Positions 25,400 through 33,715 of a DNA stretch of 64,000 bases are shown here, piece by piece. The DNA is from Dickeya zeae NCPPB 2538. GTDB taxonomy: Bacteria; Pseudomonadota; Gammaproteobacteria; Enterobacterales; Enterobacteriaceae. Location of the stretch: contig NZ_CM001977.1 in the NCBI RefSeq assembly GCF_000406165.1, positions 2,260,015 through 2,324,014 of the forward strand, read 5' to 3'. Under the pieces are notes generated by a model, which saw only the letters and a list, made by a program, of their open reading frames with translations, was not told the DNA's origin and made no database searches. Every line of letters starts with the position of its first letter. Positions within the stretch are counted from its first letter, which is position 1. The translations under genes were made by a program, and so were the position numbers.

Positions 25400-25726
25400 T
25401 TATTCAATCAATTGAATATCAAACCCAATAATAGTCGTACCAACAGCGTCATAGGTTGCGATCTGTCCGTTCTTTGCCAGAGCAACAAACGCATGCCCCT
25501 GGCCTGACGAACCAAGTACAGCATGTCCATACGGTGTAACAGCCAGTGCATCACCCGGTACACCGATTTCATCAAGCGGAGGTGTGGTTCGGGATTGGGC
25601 TACAGGGTAATTACCGCTGTTCCAGTCAGTGGTGTTCCACTTACCGTCGCTTCCCAGCCATTGAACTGAAAAATTAAAGACATACGCACCTTTATTATTA
25701 ACAGTGATTTTTTGCACTTGTCTCAT
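25400..25726 (-). CDS. Hypothetical beta-rich protein
   Basis: 108 residues, no family recognised. Alternating hydrophobic/polar strands (KITVNNKGAYVFNFSVQWL, GHAFVALAKNGQIATY, TIIGFDIQLIE) and no signal peptide suggest a small all-beta cytosolic protein, perhaps carbohydrate- or membrane-binding. ATG 25726 follows GAGGACAATATC. It is isolated, with about 360 bp of AT-rich DNA upstream and a terminator downstream. Its higher GC than the surroundings and lone position suggest an acquired gene. Confidence 0.6.
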   Translation of the reverse strand: MRQVQKITVNNKGAYVFNFSVQWLGSDGKWNTTDWNSGNYPVAQSRTTPPLDEIGVPGDALAVTPYGHAVLGSSGQGHAFVALAKNGQIATYDAVGTTIIGFDIQLIE

Positions 25727-26083
25727 GATATTGTCCTCTATTATTATTAGCCAATACTAATTATTTTATTTATTAGCTTTTCTCATATAGCGTTTCATCA
25801 CCATACATTAATTAAGACTAGCAGGGTATTTACTTTTTTCAAAAAAACAAAAAACCGAGAGGCATTGATTAATAGCATCATTACTAATGATTAAACCATG
25901 ATCATGGTCTTAAATAAAAATCAAACCATTAAATATTAAAAAGGAAATGAAATCAGATAATGTAATGAAAGACATGTCGTTATTAAATATGGTTTGATTT
26001 TTATTCTTATTTTACTTATCCATTATCATTCCAACAGTAATCTTTCAAAAATAATATAATCATGTAAAAAAGTTGATAACTGC
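25727..26083. other. AT-rich intergenic region
   Basis: Nothing coding. It contains AT-rich inverted sequences such as AACCATGATCATGGT (25894-25908) and repeated ATGGTTTGATTTTTAT-like words in both orientations (about 25902-25925 and 25988-26003). It probably holds the promoter of the gene at 25400-25726; silencing by H-NS is plausible from composition. Confidence 0.45.
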
Positions 26084-26118
26084 ATTACCGCAGACACTCA
26101 ATGAATGTCTGCGGTAAT
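26084..26118 (-). terminator. Long hairpin after the GIY-YIG-like gene
   Basis: Perfect 13-bp stem ATTACCGCAGACA / TGTCTGCGGTAAT with a 9-base loop, six bases after the stop of the gene at 26124-26612. No T run follows, so it may stabilise the mRNA end rather than terminate. Confidence 0.6.
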
Positions 26119-26123
26119 CGTAC

Positions 26124-26612
26124 TCATTCTTCCCACACGTGGAGGTTACCACTGCGCCATAACTCGCCATCCCAGGAAATCACATCACTCAAATCTTTGC
26201 ATAGCGTATGCTGCCTTACCCTGGGGGAGCCATCCTGTTTAAACCACTTGTTCACCAATGTTATTGGCCGCGGTGGATAGGCTCTTTTTTTCTCATTAAG
26301 CTCTGGTTGCCAGAAATAAATGATGATGGATTCGGCAATCTCAAGAAAGTGTCGGGAGGCATCGTCAGGGTAGACGATAGACCCCAGCCAAAACTCCTGT
26401 TCTCTGGTCACCTCAAACGCCTTGTGATGAGACTTAAATCGTCCTACATAGCTTCCTTCGGTAATACCACAGTACTGGATTGTTGCCTCCCGTTCATACT
26501 TTCTTTTGCCCGTCACCAGATAGAGGCCATTTCCCCACTCTGGGTTTTCCTGTATATCCGAATAAACGTAAGGGCCGCTCCAGTCAATAATGACGGTAGT
26601 GTGTGATGCCAT
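26124..26612 (-). CDS. Orphan GIY-YIG-like protein
   Basis: 162 residues. The segment GLYLVTG ... IQYCGITEGSYVGRFKSHHK (about residues 28-66) resembles a GIY-YIG nuclease core: GLY for GIY, YCG for YIG, an Arg in GRFKSH, and a later Glu in EIAESIIIYFWQPELNEK as possible metal ligand. The C-terminal Trp-rich tail (WDGELWRSGNLHVWEE) is unassigned. Such stand-alone domains occur near mobile elements. The altered YIG means activity cannot be assumed. No partner gene is adjacent. Confidence 0.55.
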   Translation of the reverse strand: MASHTTVIIDWSGPYVYSDIQENPEWGNGLYLVTGKRKYEREATIQYCGITEGSYVGRFKSHHKAFEVTREQEFWLGSIVYPDDASRHFLEIAESIIIYFWQPELNEKKRAYPPRPITLVNKWFKQDGSPRVRQHTLCKDLSDVISWDGELWRSGNLHVWEE

Positions 26613-26720
26613 GCTTCCTTTCCTCGCATTACTTGATAAATGATCTGCAAAAATTTTTATTCATTCTCACTGGTCTCGTGACATCGTCATGTCGACTGAC
26701 GAGCCCCCCCGCCAGCAGTA

Positions 26721-27473
26721 TCAGGTGAAATCAGACAGCTTCTGCCCGGAAACAATCAACTCTTCCAATAACATTTTACGGCGCTCTGGCGGCGTATCGC
26801 GGCTAATCATAAAGCAGACAGCCGCTACCGCCTGACCACTACGTGAGCGAATCGGGGCAGCCATGCAACAGGTAAAACTTTCTGATAGCCCTTCCGTCTG
26901 GCAATACCCTTGCAGCCCTGCCCGATGAATATCATCAAGAAACGCCTGTTTATCCAGAACGGTTCCATTCGCCAGTCGATAATCCTCTTCTGGGATCAGC
27001 TCAAGAATGGCACTATCTGACCAATTGCTCAGTAGCAACCGTCCCGTCGCCGTCCACGGGATGGGAACGCGTACACCGATATCCGAGGTTATCTTGAAGG
27101 GATGCGCGTTACTTTCCGATAGCACAACGGTGTATTTATTCCCTTCCAGCATGCAGAGCTGCACGGTTTCACCATGACGCGCAACGAGTTCCACCATGAG
27201 TTGGTGCGCCCGACGAATCAAATCATTGTGCGCCATGTAGTCCGCACCATAGTAGTGCATCTCACGCCCGAAGAACACGGCACCATCAGCATCCAGTTCC
27301 AACAAGCCAGCCTCACTAAGCAGGCTCACCAGTTCATAGACGCTGGAACGGGGAGCACCTGTTGCGTCAATCAAATCACGCATGGCCATGGGTTTTCTGG
27401 AAATATGCAGTTGGCGAAAAATCTCGATGACCCGGTCTACACCGCGCGCCCGTGACGTTTTCTCGTCAGACAT
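26721..27473 (-). CDS. IclR-family transcriptional regulator
   Basis: 250 residues. N-terminal winged helix-turn-helix (about residues 8-70: VDRVIEIFRQL ... AMRDLIDATGAPRSSVYELVSLLSEAGLLE) and C-terminal IclR effector-binding domain (about 80-250, with MCMAAPIRSRSGQAVAAVCFMI-type block). The start ATG 27473 follows AGGAG with 9-base spacing; the ORF extends seven codons further. It is divergent from the ridA-ABC-deaminase operon and is its likely regulator, sensing the imported amino acid or a product. Confidence 0.9.
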   Translation of the reverse strand: MSDEKTSRARGVDRVIEIFRQLHISRKPMAMRDLIDATGAPRSSVYELVSLLSEAGLLELDADGAVFFGREMHYYGADYMAHNDLIRRAHQLMVELVARHGETVQLCMLEGNKYTVVLSESNAHPFKITSDIGVRVPIPWTATGRLLLSNWSDSAILELIPEEDYRLANGTVLDKQAFLDDIHRAGLQGYCQTEGLSESFTCCMAAPIRSRSGQAVAAVCFMISRDTPPERRKMLLEELIVSGQKLSDFT

Positions 27474-27788
27474 AGGCACATTCTCCTGTTGCAATCATGC
27501 AATGATAAATACGCTGAAAAAAGAAAGCATCATACACCGCAAGCCCTCGTTAACCCATCCCGATAAAATAATTTTTTGCTCTGAATACCGATAATACCTG
27601 CGCTCTATTTTAGTGCCCCAATCCGGCGCAAATAAATAATGTTCGTTAATGAAAACAAAACAATCGGTGTTTTCATCTCTAAAGCTGATATTCGTTTCTC
27701 TTATTTTTGGGATCCTGTCAGCAGGATTAAAAATTAAATAGGGATTCCTATATTGCAAAAATAAAAATCCTGTGCAAATCTTGATCTA

Positions 27789-27822
27789 TCCGGTATTGCA
27801 GACTCAAGTCTGGTATACCGGA
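27789..27822. promoter_or_regulatory. 34-bp near-perfect palindrome, candidate IclR-family operator
   Basis: Left arm TCCGGTATTGCAGACT and right arm AGTCTGGTATACCGGA are reverse complements in 14 of 16 positions around a central CA. It lies 54 bp before the ridA start and about 315 bp from the regulator start. No other coding or RNA feature explains it. The rest of the 400-bp intergenic region shows nothing else. Confidence 0.6.
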
Positions 27823-27875
27823 CAATAGTGTAAGCAACACCATACCCGAGTTATCACGAATAAGGAGCATGCGGC

Positions 27876-28268
27876 ATGACGATCAAACGCTACGGCATTG
27901 AGGGTGGGACCGGTACCGGCGGGCAAAAACTGCCATTCGCACGGGCCGTCGAAGCCGATGGATGGCTGTATATCTCCGGTCAAACGCCTATGCGTAATGG
28001 TGAAGTGGTGGAAGGTGGCATCATCGAGCAAACGCAGTTAGCGTTCGATAATTGCCTGACTATCATGCGTGAAGCGGGTTACCGTGTGGAGGATGTCGTC
28101 CACGTCACCGCGGTATTAACCGACGCCCGTTACTTCAGTTCATTTAATAAAGTATTCAGTGAAATATTTAACGGCCATCCCCCCGCACGAATTTGTAGCG
28201 TGCAGGATTTAGTCGTCGACTGCAAAGTGGAAGTGGATATGAAATGCTTTCGTGCCGATCGCAAGTAA
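27876..28268 (+). CDS. RidA-family enamine/imine deaminase
   Basis: 130 residues, RidA/YjgF/YER057c family. Members hydrolyse reactive enamine and imine intermediates released by PLP-dependent deaminases. Family features: ARAVEADGWLYISGQTPM near residues 27-46 and the C-terminal Arg-containing block in VDCKVEVDMKCFRADR. ATAAGGAG precedes ATG 27876. As first gene of an operon that ends with a PLP-dependent deaminase, a role in clearing the deaminase product is the natural reading. Confidence 0.88.
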   Translation: MTIKRYGIEGGTGTGGQKLPFARAVEADGWLYISGQTPMRNGEVVEGGIIEQTQLAFDNCLTIMREAGYRVEDVVHVTAVLTDARYFSSFNKVFSEIFNGHPPARICSVQDLVVDCKVEVDMKCFRADRK

Positions 28269-28405
28269 TTAATCCCACGCTAAAAACAGGTTAATTATTT
28301 TAATTTTATGCGTCAAAACCAGGGTGCCTGTTATTAATAAGCGTTTTCCACTTTTCTGCAAAATAACGGTTTTCATATCATCTCCATTCAATAAGAGAGC
28401 ATAAA

Positions 28406-29242
28406 ATGAACACAACATCGCTAAAAATAAATACCAGGATCTTTGCCAGCGCGCTGGTGTTGTTGACCCTGGCAGGCTGTACGCCTACCGATGAGAAGAA
28501 GGCTGACAACGCTGCGCCGCAGTCTGCCCTTCAAACCGTTTTGCAACGTGGGACGCTACGCGTTGGCGATTGTCTGAGCTTCGCGCCATTCGGCTTTTAT
28601 GACCAGGCAGGCAATCCTGATGGGTACGATGTGGATTTGGCCAAAGCCCTGGCAAAAGCGATGGGCGTCAAGCTGGAGATGGTCAACACCACCAGTGCCA
28701 ACCGTATTCCTAACCTGCAGACCAATAAAGTGGATGTCGTGTTTTGTAACTTCACCCGCAACCTGGAACGGGCCAAAGAAATCAGTTTCACCGCCCCGTA
28801 TGTCGTGGCAAGCGAAGCTATGCTGGTGCGTAAGAACAGCGGCATTCAGTCCGCTCATGATATGGCTGGCAAAACCATCGCCACCGTGAAAGGCTCAACA
28901 AACGGCGACGAAGTGCGTAATCTCGGTATCGATGTCAAGATTCAGGAATACGACTCATCCCAGGCAGCCATTCTGGCGGTAAAACAAGGCCAGGCCGATG
29001 CGATGATCGAAGATAATAATTTCCTCGCCTATCAAAGTAAGCTCGACCCAACACTGACGGTCACCAATGAAGCATTGGTTCCGCTTGAATACAACGCATT
29101 CGGCGTGAAGCAAGGCGATCAGGTCTGGCTGAATTACCTGAATGAATTCCTGTTTGAGATTAATGCATCCGGCCAAAATGCAACGCTGTATCAGAAATGG
29201 TTTGGCAGTAAACCTCGCTACCCACTGAACCCACAATATTGA
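28406..29242 (+). CDS. Amino-acid ABC transporter, substrate-binding lipoprotein
   Basis: 278 residues, SBP_bac_3 family. The signal peptide has lipobox LAGC, placing the lipidated cysteine at about residue 25. The mature protein has the typical polar-amino-acid binding blocks: LRVGDCLSFAPFGF, GYDVDLAKALAKAMG, an Arg in NFTRNLERAKEISFTAPYV, and DAMIEDNNFL. Substrate class is amino acid; the exact ligand is not readable. It is separated from ridA by 137 bp and from the permease by 49 bp. Confidence 0.9.
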   Translation: MNTTSLKINTRIFASALVLLTLAGCTPTDEKKADNAAPQSALQTVLQRGTLRVGDCLSFAPFGFYDQAGNPDGYDVDLAKALAKAMGVKLEMVNTTSANRIPNLQTNKVDVVFCNFTRNLERAKEISFTAPYVVASEAMLVRKNSGIQSAHDMAGKTIATVKGSTNGDEVRNLGIDVKIQEYDSSQAAILAVKQGQADAMIEDNNFLAYQSKLDPTLTVTNEALVPLEYNAFGVKQGDQVWLNYLNEFLFEINASGQNATLYQKWFGSKPRYPLNPQY

Positions 29243-29291
29243 CCGCGCGTGGCGCAACATTCACTGTTGCGCCGCTCAAAGGAGCAGACCC

Positions 29292-30032
29292 ATGAATTAT
29301 CAATGGCTAACCCTGTGGCACTATGGTGGTACGTTTCTGACGGCCACCTGGCTGACATTGCAGGTCACCCTGCTGGCTTTTGCACTGGCGATAACACTTG
29401 GCCTGTTAGCGGCGCTGGCAAAAGCCTCATCGCTGGCACCGGTACGCTGGCTGAGTCACGGCTATGTGGAGTTCATTCGTAACACGCCGGTGCTATTACA
29501 AATTTTCATTATTTTCTTCGGGCTGCCCTCACTCAGCATCACCATGAGTGCAACAACAGCCGGGATACTGGCATTAGGCATTAATGTCGGCGCCTACTTA
29601 TCGGAAACCTTTCGGGCCGGCATTCAATCTGTACCGAAAGGCCAACTGGAAGCCGCCTGGATTCTGGGTATTCCACGTCGGCACATTTTCCTGAGCGTAG
29701 TGCTGCCACAGGCCACACGCGCTGTGTGGCCTGCCATTATCAACAACCTGATCCAATTGCTGTTAGGTACCTCGTTGTTATCCGCCATTGCCCTGCCGGA
29801 ACTGACGGGCACCGCAACCGTCATCAATGCCCGCACATTGCTGTATATCCAGACCTTCAGCATTGTGACGGTGATTTATTTGCTGCTCAGTAATCTGTTT
29901 TCATGGCTGGGCCATCTGGCAGGAAGGCGTCTGTTTACCCCTCCGCTGGTCACACCGGTAAAAAAGCCCGTCGCCGGGCGGATAAAACAATGGCTGACTA
30001 ATTCGCTGCTAAAACGGGAGAATGCGCTATGA
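29292..30032 (+). CDS. Amino-acid ABC transporter permease 1
   Basis: 246 residues, HisM/GlnP type. Five hydrophobic segments and the EAA loop at about 126-145 (GIQSVPKGQLEAAWILGIPR), which contacts the ATPase. The N-terminal VEFIRNTPVLLQIFIIFFGLP block is diagnostic. Its stop overlaps the start of the second permease (ATGA at 30029-30032). Forms the inner-membrane channel together with the second permease. Confidence 0.92.
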   Translation: MNYQWLTLWHYGGTFLTATWLTLQVTLLAFALAITLGLLAALAKASSLAPVRWLSHGYVEFIRNTPVLLQIFIIFFGLPSLSITMSATTAGILALGINVGAYLSETFRAGIQSVPKGQLEAAWILGIPRRHIFLSVVLPQATRAVWPAIINNLIQLLLGTSLLSAIALPELTGTATVINARTLLYIQTFSIVTVIYLLLSNLFSWLGHLAGRRLFTPPLVTPVKKPVAGRIKQWLTNSLLKRENAL

Positions 30033-30673
30033 ACGACATCATCAGCAGCTCACTACCGTTGCTGTTAACCGGGCTTGGTACCACGCTGGTGCTCTCGGTA
30101 GCAGCGATTATTGGCAGTACGTTGCTCGGCTTGCTGGCAGCGGTGCTACGCACCAGCCGATTGCCCATCGCCCGACAACTCGCCCTGCTGTACATCGAGC
30201 TGTTTCGCGGCACACCAGTGCTGATTACGCTGATGTTTATCTACTTTGGCGTCGCTTATTTCGGTTATGACATTAACCTCTTCGCCGCCGGGATCCTGGG
30301 GCTGAGTATTTATCAGGGCGCTTATATCGCAGAAGTGTTCCGCGCTGGTATTGAATCGGTTCCCAAAGGGCAATGGGAAGTATCGTGGATTTTAGGGTTA
30401 TCCAAACGCCAGACCTTTCTCAGTGTGATCCTGCCCCAGACACGTGGCATCGTGCTGCCCCCGCTGACTGGGCAATACCTGTCGCTGATTAAGGATACCT
30501 CAATAGTCAGCATGATTGGCATGTCAGAGCTGATGCATCAGGGGCAGGCAATTGTCGATCGCATCGGCCAGCCGGTCATCATTTATGGGCTGGTCGCCCT
30601 GCTATATTTCGCCGTTTGTTTTCCGCTTTCCCGTTGGGTTCAACATCACCAGGCCAGGAGCCAGTTATCATGA
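30029..30673 (+). CDS. Amino-acid ABC transporter permease 2
   Basis: 214 residues, paralogous to the preceding permease: IELFRGTPVLITLMFIYFG near residues 56-74 and the EAA loop GIESVPKGQWEVSWILGLSK (about 108-127). The ATG overlaps the previous stop and its own stop overlaps the ATPase start (ATGA 30670-30673), so the three transporter genes are translationally coupled. Confidence 0.92.
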   Translation: MNDIISSSLPLLLTGLGTTLVLSVAAIIGSTLLGLLAAVLRTSRLPIARQLALLYIELFRGTPVLITLMFIYFGVAYFGYDINLFAAGILGLSIYQGAYIAEVFRAGIESVPKGQWEVSWILGLSKRQTFLSVILPQTRGIVLPPLTGQYLSLIKDTSIVSMIGMSELMHQGQAIVDRIGQPVIIYGLVALLYFAVCFPLSRWVQHHQARSQLS

Positions 30674-31407
30674 GCAAATCCGCCATTACACTGAGCCGTA
30701 TTTCCAAATCATTCGGCACCACCCAGGTGTTGAAAGCCATCAGCCTTGACGTCTCACCAGGTGAAGTGTTGGTGCTAATTGGTGCATCCGGTTCCGGCAA
30801 AAGCACCGTATTGCGTATTATGAGCGGCCTGGAAAGTGCCGACAGCGGCGAGATTTGGGTCAATGATGTGCCGTTGCATGATACCAACCGCAGCCATGAG
30901 ATCTGTGGCCACGTTGGCATGGTGTTTCAGCAATTTAACCTGTTTCCACACAAAACGGCGCTTGGCAACGTGACCTTAGCGCTGATAAAAGCACAAAAAT
31001 TACCTGAAGCCGAGGCCACGAAACGCGGTATGGCTGCACTGGAACGTGTCGGGCTGGCGGAGCGCGCGCACCACTATCCTGCGCAGTTATCCGGCGGGCA
31101 ACAGCAGCGGGTTGCCATCGCCCGGGCATTGGCGGTTGAACCCAGGATTATGTTCTTTGATGAAGCCACGTCTGCACTCGACCCTGAGCTGGTCGGTGAA
31201 GTAATGGAAGTCATGCGCAGTCTGGCTCGTGACGGCATGACGATGGTGGTGGTAACCCACGAAATGGGCTTCGCACGCAAAACAGCTGACCGTGTAGTGT
31301 TCATGGATCAAGGCATAATCGCAGAACAAGGGTCGCCCGAGCAGATTTTCGTGCATCCGCAGAATCCCCGTACCCAACAGTTTTTATCCCGCGTACTTGA
31401 ACATTAA
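30670..31407 (+). CDS. Amino-acid ABC transporter ATP-binding protein
   Basis: 245 residues, GlnQ/HisP type. Walker A GASGSGKSTV (about residues 37-46), Q-loop VFQQFNLFPH, signature LSGGQQQRVAIARALA (about 140-155), Walker B IMFFDEATSALDP and switch His in VVVTHEM. ATG 30670 is chosen for the overlap with the permease stop; the ORF extends further upstream inside the permease gene. Drives import through the two permeases. Confidence 0.94.
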   Translation: MSKSAITLSRISKSFGTTQVLKAISLDVSPGEVLVLIGASGSGKSTVLRIMSGLESADSGEIWVNDVPLHDTNRSHEICGHVGMVFQQFNLFPHKTALGNVTLALIKAQKLPEAEATKRGMAALERVGLAERAHHYPAQLSGGQQQRVAIARALAVEPRIMFFDEATSALDPELVGEVMEVMRSLARDGMTMVVVTHEMGFARKTADRVVFMDQGIIAEQGSPEQIFVHPQNPRTQQFLSRVLEH

Positions 31408-31418
31408 CAGGAGGCGTC

Positions 31419-32690
31419 ATGTCGATTCACTTTCCGTTGCAGGCTGATGGCTTACTGGATGCGCCACACACCGCACCGCGTTTTAAATCTGTTGCCGGTA
31501 GCGGTGCGGAATACTTGCCCATAGGAACGCCGGTACTAAGCAGTGAAAAGGTGTTCTCCCCATTGATGTTGATGAAGCAGTCCGCTTTGGAGAACAACTT
31601 GCGCCAGTTGGCGGCCTTCTGCCGCGAGCGAGGCGTGATGCTGGCAGCTCATGGCAAGACATCTATGTCGTCGACTGTTTTGCGCCGGGCGATTACCGAA
31701 GGTGGCGCATGGGGCATCAGCGCCGCGACGCCTGCGCAAGTGCGTGCACTGCGTCACTTCGGCATTCGTAATGTTTTTCTTGCCAATCAGTTGGTTGACC
31801 CTGCGGGTATCCGCTGGATAGCGCAATGGCAACAACAGCACCCCGACCATGGTTTCCTCTGCTACGTCGATTCACTACACGGGGTAAAACTGCTGGAACA
31901 GCATCTTGGTCATAGCCGTATCTCGGTGTTGCTGGAGATGTCAGTCAGCGGCGGCCGTACTGGTTGCCGCTCACTTAAGGACGCTGTGATGATTGCCGAC
32001 GCCATCGCGGCAAGCCCATCGTTACAGTTGGTTGGTGTGTCAGGGTATGAAGGTGCATTGGGCGCCGGGCGGGATGCCTCCGGTATCGCACGAGTGAAAT
32101 ACTATTGCCACATGCTAATCACCACCGCCGCACAGCTGGCGGAAAAGCGCTTATTCGGCAGCGACAACATTATCCTTAGCGCCGGTGGTGGGGCGTGGTT
32201 TGATGTGGTCACAGACTGTTTGACTAGCGCCCGGTTGCCATTACCGATTATCCCCTTAATCCGCTCCGGTGCCTATATGGCGCATGATAATGGTCTCTAT
32301 GCGCGTATCGCACCATTCGCCCAGCCCGGTAGTCACCACCATTTCACTGCCGCACTGGAAATCTGGGGGCGCGTGTTGTCACGTCCAGAACCTGGACTGG
32401 CATTTCTCGATTTTGGTCGACGCGATGTGCCATTCGATCAAGATTTACCTATTCCGTTATGGATCCGCCAGGCAGACGGCAGCGCGGCACGTTCGGCCGC
32501 GCAGTTGCGCATCACGGAAGTTAACGATCAGCACGCGTACCTCATCCTGCCAGACACAGAACCACTACAGCCCGGAGACTGGGTGGGCTGTGGCATTTCC
32601 CATCCTTGTACGGCATTTGATAAATGGCGCTACCTGCCATTGGTTGATGACCATTACTGCGTAACGGATTCACTGGAAACCGTATTTTAA
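31419..32690 (+). CDS. PLP-dependent amino-acid deaminase (D-serine dehydratase-like / DSD1 family)
   Basis: 423 residues. N-terminal alanine-racemase-like PLP barrel (COG3616) with the likely Schiff-base lysine in AAHGKTSMSSTVLRRA (about residues 74-89). The C-terminal domain is of the D-serine dehydratase type, ending with NDQHAYLILPD and a Cys/His pair in VGCGISHPCTAFDKW typical of the zinc-binding fold. The family deaminates or cleaves D-serine/D-threonine-like amino acids. AGGAGG precedes ATG 31419, 11 bases after the ATPase stop. Substrate is inferred only from family and operon. Confidence 0.82.
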   Translation: MSIHFPLQADGLLDAPHTAPRFKSVAGSGAEYLPIGTPVLSSEKVFSPLMLMKQSALENNLRQLAAFCRERGVMLAAHGKTSMSSTVLRRAITEGGAWGISAATPAQVRALRHFGIRNVFLANQLVDPAGIRWIAQWQQQHPDHGFLCYVDSLHGVKLLEQHLGHSRISVLLEMSVSGGRTGCRSLKDAVMIADAIAASPSLQLVGVSGYEGALGAGRDASGIARVKYYCHMLITTAAQLAEKRLFGSDNIILSAGGGAWFDVVTDCLTSARLPLPIIPLIRSGAYMAHDNGLYARIAPFAQPGSHHHFTAALEIWGRVLSRPEPGLAFLDFGRRDVPFDQDLPIPLWIRQADGSAARSAAQLRITEVNDQHAYLILPDTEPLQPGDWVGCGISHPCTAFDKWRYLPLVDDHYCVTDSLETVF

Positions 32691-32868
32691 GACGCTAACC
32701 TCGGCCCCTCGGATGTGGTTATACCATTATGACGATTGAAAATGACTGAATGACAAACACCGCGGCAATAAGACCTTAAACACAAACGGTGTTACAGCAG
32801 ATTTGATTTAACGTGGGAGGAGGAACGGCTGGCAAAAGCATCGCAAGGGGAATGGGTAAAAAGGGAAC

Positions 32869-32895
32869 GGGTAATAGGGAGACTATTACCCTTTT
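32869..32895 (+). terminator. Terminator after the amino-acid operon
   Basis: Stem GGGTAATAG / CTATTACCC, loop GGAGA, followed by TTTT. It lies between the convergent deaminase and ftnA genes. Confidence 0.8.
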
Positions 32896-32899
32896 CATA

Positions 32900-33409
32900 T
32901 CAGGCAGATGGGGTTACTGAAGCCGCCATTTTTTTCAAATCCTGATCAATAAAGAACAAGCCGCCTTCCTGTGCATTCACCATACCCAGCTTGTCGAGAA
33001 TGGATTTGAACAGTTTTTCTTCTTCGTGCTGTTCCGACACATACCACTGCAGGAAATTAAAGGTGGAATAGTCCTGCAATGTCATAGCAGCATGAGCCAG
33101 TTCATTGATTTTTTGGGTAATCAACTGCTCATGCTCATAGGTCAGTTTGAAGACATCCTGCAACGAATCAAACTCGATCGGCGGTGCGGCAATCGCGCCC
33201 AATTGCGGCATGCTGCCGGTGTCGTTCAGATAATCGAACAGGCGTTGCATGTGATCCATCTCTTCACGGGAATGTGATTTCAGGAAAGCCGATGCACCTT
33301 CAAAACCTTTATCGCCACACCAGGCGCTCATCTGCAGATATAAATTGGCGGAGTAAAATTCAAGATTAAGCTGTTCATTCAGCTTTTGAATCATTTCTTT
33401 TTTTAACAT
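32900..33409 (-). CDS. ftnA: Non-haem ferritin FtnA
   Basis: 169 residues (E. coli FtnA 165). Forms a 24-subunit shell that oxidises and stores iron. Ferroxidase-centre residues are visible: Glu in NLEFYSANLY (about residue 17), Glu and His in SREEMDHMQ (about 48-56), and Glu/Gln in LQWYVSEQHEEEK (about 120-132). The ftnA position differs from E. coli, where it lies elsewhere on the chromosome. Two AT-rich Fur-like sequences lie upstream. Confidence 0.95.
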   Translation of the reverse strand: MLKKEMIQKLNEQLNLEFYSANLYLQMSAWCGDKGFEGASAFLKSHSREEMDHMQRLFDYLNDTGSMPQLGAIAAPPIEFDSLQDVFKLTYEHEQLITQKINELAHAAMTLQDYSTFNFLQWYVSEQHEEEKLFKSILDKLGMVNAQEGGLFFIDQDLKKMAASVTPSA

Positions 33410-33542
33410 GGCCGTTCCTTATTTTACTGGCAGGTGACTGGTTTTCTTATTATGCCTGTAAAAGACGAAATTTAAAACATTTCGTTAACACGAAATTGCA
33501 ATAAATCCTTTATAACTTCAATGCATTATCATTTAGTTATGC

Positions 33543-33599
33543 GAATAATTTTCATTATTCACATAGTTAGAAATGGCTTTGATAATTATTTTCATTACT
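33543..33599. promoter_or_regulatory. Two candidate Fur boxes upstream of ftnA
   Basis: GAATAATTTTCATTATTC (33543-33560) is an inverted repeat of two 7-bp arms. GATAATTATTTTCATTACT (33581-33599) matches the classical 19-bp Fur box in 14 positions. They lie 134-190 bp before ftnA. In E. coli Fur activates ftnA through upstream sites that displace H-NS, and the AT-rich surroundings fit that arrangement. Confidence 0.55.
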
Positions 33600-33715
33600 T
33601 TTTTATTAAGCATTCTGGGTTTATTAAAAATCCAGGTTTATAAAAAATAAAGTCAGTATGCTTGTCTGCATAATATGCCTGACACCGGCATATTCCCCTT
33701 CGCTCACCAGTGCAC

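Noticed and set aside
27495..27758. 87-codon minus-strand frame in the iclR-ridA gap
   Set aside because: No ribosome binding site or recognisable protein features; lies in regulatory DNA.
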